Shown here: piece by piece, positions 1 through 7,428 of the stretch | Layout of the letters: every line of letters starts with the position of its first letter | Position numbering within the stretch: the stretch's first letter is position 1 | From: CAZPXF01 sp964590945 | GTDB taxonomy: Bacteria > Bacillota > Clostridia > Lachnospirales > Lachnospiraceae | DNA length: 20,701 nucleotides | Assembly: GCA_964590945.1 (NCBI GenBank) | Contig: CAZPXF010000035.1 | Location: 1-20,701, forward strand | Reading direction: 5' to 3' | The notes under the pieces: model-generated | Seen by the model: only the letters and a program-made list of their open reading frames with translations | What the model was told of the DNA's origin: nothing | The model's database searches: none | Translations under genes and position numbers: made by a program

Positions 1-31
1 ACAGCATACTCTCCTCTTCTTTACGCCCCAT
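1..31 (-). CDS. Possible 5' end of a further gene, cut by the window edge
   Basis: Downstream of the MerR-type gene an ATG at 29-31 opens a frame reading MGRKEEESML before the window ends. A weak AGGA lies four bases upstream of it. A second in-frame ATG at 4-6 has GAGGAG only three bases before it. Only ten codons are visible, so neither the start nor the identity can be decided; it may equally be untranslated sequence. Confidence 0.2.
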   Translation of the reverse strand, partial: MGRKEEESML

Positions 32-44
32 GTGTTCCTGACAT

Positions 45-620
45 TTATCTTGCAGGCTGAAATATCGTCTGGAAAATCTTTCCCGAACCATGGCGCATCT
101 CATTTTTCGCCTGTTCCCTGTGCAGGTTCTGCTGCCTGCGTATCAGAAGATCTATTTTGCGAAACCGTTCTTCCTCGCGTTCTTCGCGGGCGCGCATCAG
201 CCTGTCCATTTCTCCTACGACCTGTGCGGTCATGTGTCTCCCCAGATCCTTTTCAACCGTCTGATTGTTCTGTGTCAGCATTTCTCTCAGAACGCGCCGG
301 AACATCTGTTCAAGCTGTTCCATCTGTATGTCCGTTTCGGAAGCCTGTACCTCTATCTCTTTTCTTTTTTTCTCGTTGCTTTTTTGTTTCGCTTTCTGAA
401 GATCCGGGATCACCTCGCCAAGCGTCTTTAATGACATCCCCTGCTCTTTCAGTTCCTTGATACAGCCAAATAGCTGTATATCATCATCTGTATAGTATCG
501 ATGTCCCATTTCATTCCTGCCGATGGAAATTCCAAGCTCCTCCTCCCAGTAACGGAGTACATGGGATTCCACCTGAAGCTTTTTGGCGGCCTCGGAAATA
601 ATATAATGAACCTCGCCCAT
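45..620 (-). CDS. MerR-family DNA-binding protein with C-terminal coiled coil
   Basis: A 191-residue protein. Residues 5-75 form a MerR-type winged helix: YIISEAAKKLQVESHVLRYW is the helix-turn-helix, followed by the wing motif GHRYYTDDDIQLF. From about residue 75 to 185 the chain is very rich in Glu, Lys, Arg and Gln and looks like a long coiled coil, with no cysteine-rich or effector-binding domain. That architecture resembles RacA-like and other coiled-coil MerR proteins rather than metal or drug sensors, so the ligand or partner is unknown. The ATG at 620 is chosen because GGAGGG lies six bases upstream; the frame stays open 21 codons further but without a ribosome site. It is separated from dnaB by a strong terminator and so is probably transcribed alone or with a gene beyond the left edge. 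Confidence 0.8.
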   Translation of the reverse strand: MGEVHYIISEAAKKLQVESHVLRYWEEELGISIGRNEMGHRYYTDDDIQLFGCIKELKEQGMSLKTLGEVIPDLQKAKQKSNEKKRKEIEVQASETDIQMEQLEQMFRRVLREMLTQNNQTVEKDLGRHMTAQVVGEMDRLMRAREEREEERFRKIDLLIRRQQNLHREQAKNEMRHGSGKIFQTIFQPAR

Positions 621-707
621 ACAAATCCCTCCATATGTAAGTACTACAGCCTGCGCTGTGCTGCCTGATACAACTTCCGTCATATCAATATATATTTTAC
701 ACGCTTC

Positions 708-716
708 AGTATAGCA
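708..716 (-). promoter_or_regulatory. Putative extended -10 promoter for the MerR-type gene
   Basis: On the minus strand TGCTATACT matches the extended -10 form TGnTATAAT with one mismatch, and lies about 90 bases before the MerR start. No good -35 hexamer is seen 16-18 bases upstream, where the T-tract of the dnaB terminator lies, so the call rests on the extended -10 alone. Confidence 0.4.
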
Positions 717-723
717 TAAAGCG

Positions 724-776
724 AAAACAAAAAGTGCAGAAACCCTCCGTCAAAGTTCGACAGGAAGCTTTCTGCA
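724..776 (-). terminator. Rho-independent terminator after dnaB
   Basis: Read on the minus strand, TGCAGAAA pairs perfectly with TTTCTGCA (769-776 with 735-742). Inside this an imperfect stem of CTTCC/GGAGG and GTC/GAC closes a small loop, and CTTTTTGTTTT follows the stem directly. It begins 37 bases after the dnaB stop and marks the end of the gdpP-rplI-dnaB transcript. Confidence 0.9.
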
Positions 777-812
777 TCTTTAATCCGATTCTATTTTCGT
801 TGAGAGCCTGCC

Positions 813-2159
813 CTACGACTCCCCGCCGCGCTGGGAATTGGCAAATCTTGTATAATTCGGCAGCCATACAAGCTCGACCGTTCCGATCGGGCCGTTTCTC
901 TGCTTGGCAATGATGATCTCTGCGATTCCCTTCTTCTCAGAATCCTTATTGTAATAATCATCACGGTAAATGAACATTACAACGTCGGCGTCCTGTTCAA
1001 TAGCCCCGGATTCACGGAGATCAGAAAGCATCGGCCTTTTATCCGGACGTCCCTCCACCGCACGGCTGAGCTGTGAGAGAGCTACAACCGGCACATTCAG
1101 TTCCCTTGCGATCGCCTTTAAGGAACGCGAGATCTCAGAGATCTCCTGCTGTCTCGATTCCGCACGTACGCCCACAGATCCGGTCATCAACTGTAAGTAA
1201 TCGATGATGATCAGATCCAGTTTATGTTCCAGCTTATATTTCCTGCATTTCGAGCGGAGCTCTGATATGGAAATACCAGGAGTGTCATCGATGATCAGGT
1301 TGGACCTGCCTATGACTCCTGCTCCTTCGATCAGCCTTTCCCAGTCGGAATCCTTTAGATTACCGGTCCGGATCGCCTGCGAATCCACCTGGGCTTCCAA
1401 TGCAAAAAGCCGGTTGACAAGCTGTTCCTTTGACATCTCAAGGCTGAAGATCGCAACGGTCTTGCCCGCCCGGAATGCGACGTGCTGCGCAATATTCAGG
1501 ACAAGCGCTGTCTTTCCCATGGATGGCCGGGCCGCAATCAGGATAAGATCCGATGGCTGAAGTCCCGAAAGCTTATAATCCAGATCAAGAAATCCGGTCG
1601 GGATTCCAGTGACAGAACCCTTCTGTCTGGACGCACGCTCGATACGATCCAATACATCCAATACAACCTGCCTGATCGGAACATAATCATCCGTATTCCG
1701 CCTCTGCACAAGATCGAAAATACCCTTTTCCGCACGCTCCAATATAACATCCGCCGATTCATTATCCAGATAACACGCGTTGGCAGTCTCTTCATTAAAT
1801 TTTATCAAACGGCGAAGCGTCGCTTTCTCCCGCACGATCTCTGCATAGTATTTTACATTCGCTGAGGTCGTGACCAGATTCAGAAGATCGCGGACATACT
1901 CCATACTGCTGATCTCCTCCGGAACATCCTTTTCCTTCAGATAATTCTGCAGTGTCACGAGATCTACCGGCTTTCCTGCATTGAAAAGCTCCGTCATCGA
2001 TTCAAACAACACCTGATATGCCTTTTGGTAGAAGTCCTCTCCGCTGATGATCTCAGATGCAGTCATGATGGCATCCTTGTCCATCATCATCGCTCCGATG
2101 ACCGCCTGTTCCGCTTCTTTGCTGTATGGCAATACTCTTTTTATGAGTGCTTCTTCCAT
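813..2159 (-). CDS. dnaB: Replicative DNA helicase DnaB
   Basis: A 448-residue hexameric 5'-3' helicase that unwinds DNA ahead of the replication fork. Residues 1-150 are the DnaB N-terminal domain (PYSKEAEQAVIGAMM), followed by the linker and the RecA-like C-terminal ATPase. Visible motifs are Walker A RPSMGKTA at 211-218, the catalytic Glu in SLEMS near 241, Walker B LIIIDYLQLM ending in Asp320, LSQLSR at 361-366 and the arginine-finger segment KQRNGPIG at 419-426. Length is normal for the family and no intein is present. Two ATGs are adjacent; GGGAGG is only two bases from the first (2162) and five from the second, so the second is preferred. It is the last gene of the transcript, 35 bases after rplI. 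Confidence 0.97.
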   Translation of the reverse strand: MEEALIKRVLPYSKEAEQAVIGAMMMDKDAIMTASEIISGEDFYQKAYQVLFESMTELFNAGKPVDLVTLQNYLKEKDVPEEISSMEYVRDLLNLVTTSANVKYYAEIVREKATLRRLIKFNEETANACYLDNESADVILERAEKGIFDLVQRRNTDDYVPIRQVVLDVLDRIERASRQKGSVTGIPTGFLDLDYKLSGLQPSDLILIAARPSMGKTALVLNIAQHVAFRAGKTVAIFSLEMSKEQLVNRLFALEAQVDSQAIRTGNLKDSDWERLIEGAGVIGRSNLIIDDTPGISISELRSKCRKYKLEHKLDLIIIDYLQLMTGSVGVRAESRQQEISEISRSLKAIARELNVPVVALSQLSRAVEGRPDKRPMLSDLRESGAIEQDADVVMFIYRDDYYNKDSEKKGIAEIIIAKQRNGPIGTVELVWLPNYTRFANSQRGGES

Positions 2160-2194
2160 CATTTCCTCCCAATCACGTAAACGTTACCGGAAAA

Positions 2195-2641
2195 TTAAGC
2201 TTCCTTTACAACAACAGTAAGCCCGGCTGTCACCTTCTGATGCAGACGAACCGGAACTTTCCATGTTCCGAGCGCCTTGATCGGCTCTTTGATCTGAATT
2301 TTCTTTTTGTCAATATCATACCCAAGCTGAGCCTTTGCCTCAGCCGCGATCTCTTTCGAGGAAACAGAACCGAACGTCTTGCCGCCCTCTCCTACCTTCA
2401 TCGTCACAACGATCCGGGACTCATTGATCTTAGCGCCAAGAGCCTGTGCAGCCTCCAGATTTTCCTGCGCGATCCTGTCATCATTTTTCTGTTTTAATTT
2501 GAGATCGTTCAGGTTCTTCGCAGTTGCTTCAAGTCCCTGTTTCTTCTTGATGATCACATTTCTTGCGTATCCGTCGCTCACATTTACGATCTCGCCTTTT
2601 TTTCCTACGGATTTAACATCCTCAAGCAAAATTACTTTCAT
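2195..2641 (-). CDS. rplI: 50S ribosomal protein bL9
   Basis: A 148-residue protein of normal family length. The N-terminal rRNA-binding domain carries the bL9 signature: MKVILLEDVKSVGKKGEIV, then VSDGYARN with the IIKKKQGLEAT stretch. A long lysine-rich connecting helix (about residues 42-76) leads to the C-terminal domain ending GLTVVVKEA. It binds 23S rRNA near the base of the L1 stalk. Its ATG follows the gdpP stop with no spacing (TAGATG), which implies translational coupling to gdpP. The gdpP-rplI-dnaB order is characteristic of Firmicutes. Confidence 0.98.
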   Translation of the reverse strand: MKVILLEDVKSVGKKGEIVNVSDGYARNVIIKKKQGLEATAKNLNDLKLKQKNDDRIAQENLEAAQALGAKINESRIVVTMKVGEGGKTFGSVSSKEIAAEAKAQLGYDIDKKKIQIKEPIKALGTWKVPVRLHQKVTAGLTVVVKEA

Positions 2642-4693
2642 CTATATCTCTCCTTCATCCATCATATCAGCGATCGTAGATTTCAATGTCATCACGGCCA
2701 TTCCCATATTGGAATCCAGGAACTGGGCGCCTGCAGCATTCATATGACCGCCGCCGCCCATGCGTTCCATGATTATCTGCACATTGACCTCATCGATCGA
2801 TCTTGCGCTGACGTATATTTTCTTATTATAAAGTGTAAGGACAAAGCTTGCCTTGATCCCCTCGATGTTCAGAAGCTCATTCGCCGTCTGCGCGCCGACG
2901 ATCGTAGGACTCTCGACGCCGTGACTGTCCGTACATGTCGAGATAGCAAATACGTCTCTGTAAAGCTCCGTGTTCTGGATCATATTTGCCCGCAGGCGGA
3001 ACGCTTCCATATCATCACGGAAGATCTTGCGCACCTGTGTAATATCTGCGCCGCATCTTCTGAGGTATGCCGCCGCCTCGAACGTTCGAACGCCCGTTTT
3101 ATTTTTAAAATCATTCGTATCGATCATGATACCTGCATACATACAGTCTGCCTCGATATTCCTGAGACGAACGTCATCATCGATATACTGCAGCACTTCG
3201 GAAACCATCTCGCAAGCCGACGAAGCATATGGCTCAATATATGAAAGCACCGCATTTGTAATGGATTCACTTCCCTGGCGGTGATGATCCAGAACCACGA
3301 TCGTCTTTGTCAGGGACAGAAGCGCCTCACATTCTGTATAGCTGGGACGGTTCGTATCTACCACAACAACCATCGAATTGCTGTTCACAATATCCGCTAC
3401 CTCTGTCGGCGAAACAAACATATCCGACGGATACTCTGAATTATTGATGAACATCTTCTGGAACTGGCGCACCTGAGCCGTCGGCTCATCGATCACGATA
3501 TGTACCGGCTTGCCAAGCGTCACGCCCGCACGGTAAATACCGATCGCCGCTCCGAATGAATCCACATCTCCGACCTTATGCCCCATAACAAGAACACGAT
3601 CTTTCGTGATCATAAATTCCCGGAGCGCCTCTGCCTTCACTCTTGCTTTCACTCTTGTATTTTTGGCGGTCTGCTCTCGTCTTCCGCCAAAATAGGTCAG
3701 ACCCTTGCAGTCCTTGATCACCGCCTGATCGCCGCCTCTTGCGAGGGCAAGATCGATCGCTACGCGGGAATAGCCATAGCTCTGGCTGTAGGATTCTGTG
3801 CTGAGTCCCAGACCCATACTGAGCGTCGGCGGGACGTCATTGCCGATATTGATGGTCTTAACATCCTCCAAAACAGAGAATTTATCATCGATCATGTTCA
3901 GGAAATCCTTTTTCTTGATAACAGCAAAATATTTATCCTTCTCAAGCTTGCGAATGATACCGTTCCCCTTCATGACATACTGGTTGATCTTACGATCGAT
4001 CAGCGCAACCAAAAGGGACTGGCGGACTTCCTCAACACTATGCATCAATTCATCATAATTGTCAATGTATATCAGTCCTGAGACAAGCCTTTGCTCCTCA
4101 TTCATCCGTGCAAATTCATTCAACTGCGTAGTATCGTCGAGATACATGGATATGAAATATTCCTTTTCCTGAGGCATTGCAAACAAGTCCTCGATATCAC
4201 TCATGCCCTGCACCAGCACCTTGCGCAGATAAACCTTATAATCCCTGTCCTTATACCGGATCTCCAGGTCGACAGGATTCTCAACATCCGTCGGAAACAT
4301 CTGCCTGTTAAGTTCCGGAATGACGGATGAAATATTCTTATCTCCGATATTCATTCCTTCCAGGATCTTTTGGAAGCTGTCATTCATCCACATCACCTTG
4401 CCATCGTTGTAAAGCAATGCATATGGGATCGACATCTCCTGCAAAAGTTTCTTCTGGATCGAACCAAACTGATTCGCAAACTGCACGACCTCCTTGACTA
4501 TGGCGTTTTTATTTCTGAAATACATGCTGAATACAAGGATCATATAGATCACAATACCGATCGACAGGATCATAAACGCGCGTTTGTCTACAAAAATGAT
4601 CCACACATCTATAACCAGAAGCAGTATTGTCATAAAGATCGGCCACTGCATATACAGTTTGATTCTTCCCTTTAGCTGAACATTCTGTTTCAT
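2642..4693 (-). CDS. gdpP: Membrane cyclic-di-AMP phosphodiesterase GdpP (YybT family, DHH/DHHA1)
   Basis: A 683-residue protein that hydrolyses c-di-AMP to pApA at the membrane, controlling potassium and wall homeostasis in Firmicutes. Two hydrophobic helices lie at about residues 17-35 and 39-58. Next come a PAS-like domain (about 85-160), a degenerate GGDEF domain in which the signature has become RGGDQA (319-324), the DHH domain (about 365-520) and DHHA1. Metal-binding residues are visible: His372, Asp376 and Asp378 in GHKVGDVDSF, Asp446 in VVVDTNRP, the LDHH motif at 468-471 and Asp525. The DHHA1 glycine motif GGGGHMNAAG is at 646-655. All expected domains are intact. It lies 14 bases downstream of galE. 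The ribosome site is mediocre (AGGAG about 12 bases away), so the exact start is less certain than the identity. Confidence 0.95.
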   Translation of the reverse strand: MKQNVQLKGRIKLYMQWPIFMTILLLVIDVWIIFVDKRAFMILSIGIVIYMILVFSMYFRNKNAIVKEVVQFANQFGSIQKKLLQEMSIPYALLYNDGKVMWMNDSFQKILEGMNIGDKNISSVIPELNRQMFPTDVENPVDLEIRYKDRDYKVYLRKVLVQGMSDIEDLFAMPQEKEYFISMYLDDTTQLNEFARMNEEQRLVSGLIYIDNYDELMHSVEEVRQSLLVALIDRKINQYVMKGNGIIRKLEKDKYFAVIKKKDFLNMIDDKFSVLEDVKTINIGNDVPPTLSMGLGLSTESYSQSYGYSRVAIDLALARGGDQAVIKDCKGLTYFGGRREQTAKNTRVKARVKAEALREFMITKDRVLVMGHKVGDVDSFGAAIGIYRAGVTLGKPVHIVIDEPTAQVRQFQKMFINNSEYPSDMFVSPTEVADIVNSNSMVVVVDTNRPSYTECEALLSLTKTIVVLDHHRQGSESITNAVLSYIEPYASSACEMVSEVLQYIDDDVRLRNIEADCMYAGIMIDTNDFKNKTGVRTFEAAAYLRRCGADITQVRKIFRDDMEAFRLRANMIQNTELYRDVFAISTCTDSHGVESPTIVGAQTANELLNIEGIKASFVLTLYNKKIYVSARSIDEVNVQIIMERMGGGGHMNAAGAQFLDSNMGMAVMTLKSTIADMMDEGEI

Positions 4694-4707
4694 CTCACAC
4701 GAAGCTC

Positions 4708-5724
4708 CTATCCTTCATAACCATTCGGGTTCATCGATTGCCAGTGCCAGGAGTCCGCACACATATCGTCCAGATCCTTCTGCGCTCTCCAGCCAAGCTC
4801 TTTATATGCTTTCGTCGAATCCGCATAACAGGTTGCAATATCTCCTGCCCTGCGGGGTTTGATCTCATATGGAATCTCTTTCCCGCACGCTTTCTCAAAT
4901 GCCTTCACAACCTCCAGCACGCTGCTTCCTTTGCCTGTGCCAAGATTATACACAGATACCCCCGCCTTCTCTTCCAGCTTCTTCAGAGCATCCACATGAC
5001 CTCTCGCAAGGTCTACAACGTGGATATAATCGCGGACGCCCGTTCCGTCCGGCGTATCATAATCATCCCCGAATACGCCCAGACATTTTAATTTGCCAAC
5101 TGCAACCTGCGCCACATAAGGAACAAGATTGTTCGGGATCCCTTTCGGATCCTCACCGATCAGGCCGCTCTCATGCGCCCCGATCGGATTAAAATAACGG
5201 AGAAGGATCACATTCCACTCCGGATCTGCCGTATGCAGATCTGTCAGGATCTGCTCCTGCATCCATTTGGTCCAGCCATATGGGTTCGTGCAGATTCCCT
5301 TCGGGCACTCCTCCGTGATCGGGATAAAAGCGGGATCGCCGTAAACGGTTGCGGAAGAACTGAAAATAATATTCTTCACACCTGCGTCTCTCATGGCATC
5401 ACAGAGCACCAACGTCCCGTTGATGTTATTTTCATAATACTCCAGAGGCTTTCTTACAGATTCGCCGACTGCCTTTAACCCGGCGAAATGGATAACTGCC
5501 GTGATATCCTCCTTTTCCAGTATCCGATCCATCGCCGCGCGGTCACGGATGTCCGCTTCATAAAACGAAACCCTCTTTCCTGTGATCTTCTCAATGCGCT
5601 CTACGGCAACCTTTTTGGAATTGTAAAGATTATCGACAATGACAACCTCATATCCGCTGTTCAGCAATTCCACACATGTGTGGCTTCCGATATAACCTGC
5701 TCCTCCTGTAACTAAAACAGCCAT
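4708..5724 (-). CDS. galE: UDP-glucose 4-epimerase
   Basis: A 338-residue short-chain dehydrogenase-type enzyme that interconverts UDP-glucose and UDP-galactose, typical in length. The Rossmann NAD-binding motif is GGAGYIGSH at 7-15. The catalytic Ser lies in SSSATVYG (about 122-129), and Tyr149 and Lys153 form the YxxxK pair in NPYGWTK. Downstream HVVDLARGHVDAL and YNLGTGKGSSVLEVV are GalE-type substrate-site segments. The start has AAAGGGG six bases upstream. It lies between a nucleotidyltransferase and gdpP, so here it supplies UDP-sugars for polysaccharide or galactose metabolism as part of a mixed housekeeping transcript, rather than as part of a Leloir gal operon. Confidence 0.96.
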   Translation of the reverse strand: MAVLVTGGAGYIGSHTCVELLNSGYEVVIVDNLYNSKKVAVERIEKITGKRVSFYEADIRDRAAMDRILEKEDITAVIHFAGLKAVGESVRKPLEYYENNINGTLVLCDAMRDAGVKNIIFSSSATVYGDPAFIPITEECPKGICTNPYGWTKWMQEQILTDLHTADPEWNVILLRYFNPIGAHESGLIGEDPKGIPNNLVPYVAQVAVGKLKCLGVFGDDYDTPDGTGVRDYIHVVDLARGHVDALKKLEEKAGVSVYNLGTGKGSSVLEVVKAFEKACGKEIPYEIKPRRAGDIATCYADSTKAYKELGWRAQKDLDDMCADSWHWQSMNPNGYEG

Positions 5725-5760
5725 TTTGTTCCCCTTTCTGCCCCTCAGGGCCTTCTGTTA

Positions 5761-6681
5761 TTATTTCCACAGATAATCCGGATATTCTCCTGCTGCTTTC
5801 AGGCTGCGGATCGCAGCCGTAACCGCCGGTTTATCCTCCTTATATGTAATGCCATACCATTTATCCTTTGACTCAAGCACCACCGCATCAGCCTTTCCCT
5901 TTTCCAGAAGGCCGCTTACCACCGAAGGCAGAAAATATTCGCACTTCATCGGATTCTCTTTCAGTCCCTTCTCAAGAAATGCCGGAAATCCATCCTTAAG
6001 CTCCTTTAAAATGCTCCTGGAAAATCCCCACATGTTCATAGACACCAGCGAATCCACCGGAATCACATGCCATGTCCGGCCGCCGTCCTCTGTATATGCC
6101 GCGCCTTCCCCCTGTTTCTCGATGTGCGTGCGCTCGTCGATCCGCACCAGACGGAATCTTTCATCTACTGTGCACACACCCCGGGATACATGTCCATTCT
6201 CCGTCAAAGTATTCATCAGATGATATCCCACCATTGCATAGTGATAGATCTCATCGTCCTGATGATCCGTCATGAAATTGTAGATCGTGCGGAAAGCTTC
6301 TTTTCCATAATAATCATCCGCGTTGATCACGGCGAACGGTCCGTGGATCTTATCGATGCAGGAAAGAACCGCATGTCCCGTTCCCCACGGCTTTCTTCTT
6401 CCCTCCGGAACCTCGAACCCTTCCGGGATATTCTCAAGATCCTGGAACACATACGCCACTTCCATATGCCGGGACAACCGGTCGCCGATCGCCTCCCGGA
6501 AATCCTTTTCATTTTCCTTCTTTATTATAAAAATAACTTTCTCAAATCCGGCTTCCTTTGCATCATAGATAGAAAAATCCATAATGATATGCCCCTGTTT
6601 ATCGACCGGATCGATCTGCTTCAGCCCTCCATAGCGGCTTCCCATACCGGCCGCCATGATCACCAAAACCGGTTTCTCCAT
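5761..6681 (-). CDS. Sugar nucleotidyltransferase-like protein (GT-A nucleotidyltransferase fold)
   Basis: A 306-residue protein with the nucleotidyltransferase N-terminal signature MAAGMGSRYGGLKQ (residues 9-22), in which Gly-rich and Arg residues bind the NTP, and the metal-binding motif NADDYYG at 120-126. KPWGTGHAVL at 98-107 fits the conserved PxGTAxA segment of pyrophosphorylases. It probably joins a sugar 1-phosphate to an NTP, but the nucleotide and sugar are not readable and it is more diverged than classical GalU or RmlA. GGAGG lies eight bases before the ATG. It is the first gene of the transcript leading into galE, 36 bases away, which suggests a UDP-sugar role. A regulatory or non-enzymatic role cannot be excluded. 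Confidence 0.82.
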   Translation of the reverse strand: MEKPVLVIMAAGMGSRYGGLKQIDPVDKQGHIIMDFSIYDAKEAGFEKVIFIIKKENEKDFREAIGDRLSRHMEVAYVFQDLENIPEGFEVPEGRRKPWGTGHAVLSCIDKIHGPFAVINADDYYGKEAFRTIYNFMTDHQDDEIYHYAMVGYHLMNTLTENGHVSRGVCTVDERFRLVRIDERTHIEKQGEGAAYTEDGGRTWHVIPVDSLVSMNMWGFSRSILKELKDGFPAFLEKGLKENPMKCEYFLPSVVSGLLEKGKADAVVLESKDKWYGITYKEDKPAVTAAIRSLKAAGEYPDYLWK

Positions 6682-6696
6682 TTTCTGAACCTCCGT

Positions 6697-6722
6697 AAAA
6701 AATCCCCACCCTCGCGGAGGGT
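6697..6722 (-). promoter_or_regulatory. Small hairpin with U-tract in the leader of the nucleotidyltransferase gene
   Basis: On the minus strand ACCCTC-CGC-GAGGGT forms a six-base-pair hairpin. It is followed after GGGGA by six T residues, and then by the ribosome binding site of the nucleotidyltransferase gene. The layout resembles a weak terminator or attenuator inside the 5' leader, but the five-base gap before the T-run makes termination doubtful. Confidence 0.3.
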
Positions 6723-6743
6723 ATATGTAATCATAATATCCTT

Positions 6744-6772
6744 ATTTTAGTACAAAATGCCGCATTAAGCAA
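6744..6772 (-). promoter_or_regulatory. Sigma-A-type promoter for nucleotidyltransferase-galE-gdpP-rplI-dnaB
   Basis: On the minus strand TTGCTT (6767-6772) and TAAAAT (6744-6749) are separated by exactly 17 bases, a good vegetative promoter. It lies after the terminator of the catabolic operon and about 60 bases before the nucleotidyltransferase start. It therefore most likely drives the whole downstream housekeeping run, where no intergenic gap exceeds 40 bases. Confidence 0.65.
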
Positions 6773-6818
6773 GAGGTACAATGTCTGTTGATTTTACGCG
6801 ATTTTCGTTATTATTGCG

Positions 6819-6857
6819 AAAAAAATACCGCCGAATACCTTTTGGGAATCCGGCGGC
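6819..6857 (-). terminator. Rho-independent terminator closing the glycoside operon
   Basis: Read on the minus strand, CCGCCG pairs with CGGCGG. The stem extends inward through GAT/ATT and CC/GG with one mismatch, and is capped by a short A-rich loop. TATTTTTTT follows the stem. It begins 37 bases after the stop of the small membrane protein gene, which is the last cistron of the run that starts with the GH3 gene. Confidence 0.9.
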
Positions 6858-6893
6858 TCTTTCCTTTACATTGTTTTCCCTGCTGCCCTTCCG

Positions 6894-7340
6894 CTACTCT
6901 TCCCCGCTGCACAGCGCCATCGTCGCCTTCAGCAGGAATGGAAATACAATACAGCCCACAATATATGCATATACAAATGTCATCGGAAAGGAGAACCCGA
7001 AAGCGAAAAGCAGTTCCATTTGAAATCCCATTTCCGAAAACATAACAAGAAAACTCATAGCTGCGGTCATGATGAACACAATTGCGAGCATCCTCAGAAA
7101 ATAGAATACAGGATTTTTCTCATTTTTTATAAAAATACTTGCAAATCCATTGCCGACCTTTACAAGCGGAATATAGCTTCCAAGCACAAAGTTGATGGCA
7201 AAGGATGGCACAAACCCGGTCGCAAAGCTCTCGAAACTCAAAATATTCTGTGTATATTTAACATATAATGTAAGCGCAGCGCTGAATACGATTGAGAAAA
7301 TTGTATTGAACACAATACCAAATTGTGATTTTTTAAACAT
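6894..7340 (-). CDS. Small four-helix membrane protein, DUF2798-like tandem repeat
   Basis: A 148-residue, very hydrophobic protein with four probable membrane helices at about 8-28, 41-62, 80-102 and 109-135. The two halves (8-62 and 80-136) resemble one another in layout: a helix, a short soluble turn, then a helix beginning with FVPSFAIN or FGFSFPMT. This suggests an internal duplication of a two-helix unit of the DUF2798 type; that family assignment is from memory of the pattern and is tentative. No function is known. AGAGG lies eight bases before the ATG. It is the last gene of the glycoside operon and the only membrane protein in it, but it is too small and lacks the features of a sugar transporter. 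Confidence 0.7.
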   Translation of the reverse strand: MFKKSQFGIVFNTIFSIVFSAALTLYVKYTQNILSFESFATGFVPSFAINFVLGSYIPLVKVGNGFASIFIKNEKNPVFYFLRMLAIVFIMTAAMSFLVMFSEMGFQMELLFAFGFSFPMTFVYAYIVGCIVFPFLLKATMALCSGEE

Positions 7341-7362
7341 ATTTTATTCCTCTTTCTTTTGT

Positions 7363-7428
7363 TTATCTGATTTCCTTTTTGATTGCCGGATTCACCGCAA
7401 AATCAAGGATATATTCTGTATCGTTCAT
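7363..7428 (-). CDS. Possible 21-codon micro-ORF overlapping the GH43-like stop
   Basis: The GH43-like stop TGA is part of ATGA, and the ATG opens a 21-codon frame beginning MNDTEYILDFAVNPAIKK and ending at TAA 22 bases before the membrane protein gene. The ATGA overlap is a classical translational-coupling arrangement. There is no convincing ribosome site of its own, and 21 codons can arise by chance. It could be a coupling peptide, a gene remnant, or nothing. Confidence 0.25.
   Translation of the reverse strand: MNDTEYILDFAVNPAIKKEIR

Noticed and set aside
621..683. A longer start for the MerR-type gene
   Set aside because: The ATG at 620 has a strong ribosome site and begins right at the helix-turn-helix domain; the extra 21 codons are not MerR-like.
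2163..2194. A possible catabolite-control (cre) site, GTAAACGTTAC, between rplI and dnaB
   Set aside because: It departs from the cre consensus at three positions and lies inside a housekeeping transcript where such control is unlikely.
5725..5760. A short GC hairpin between the nucleotidyltransferase gene and galE
   Set aside because: The stem is only about four pairs and has no T-run, so it is not a terminator and has no clear role.
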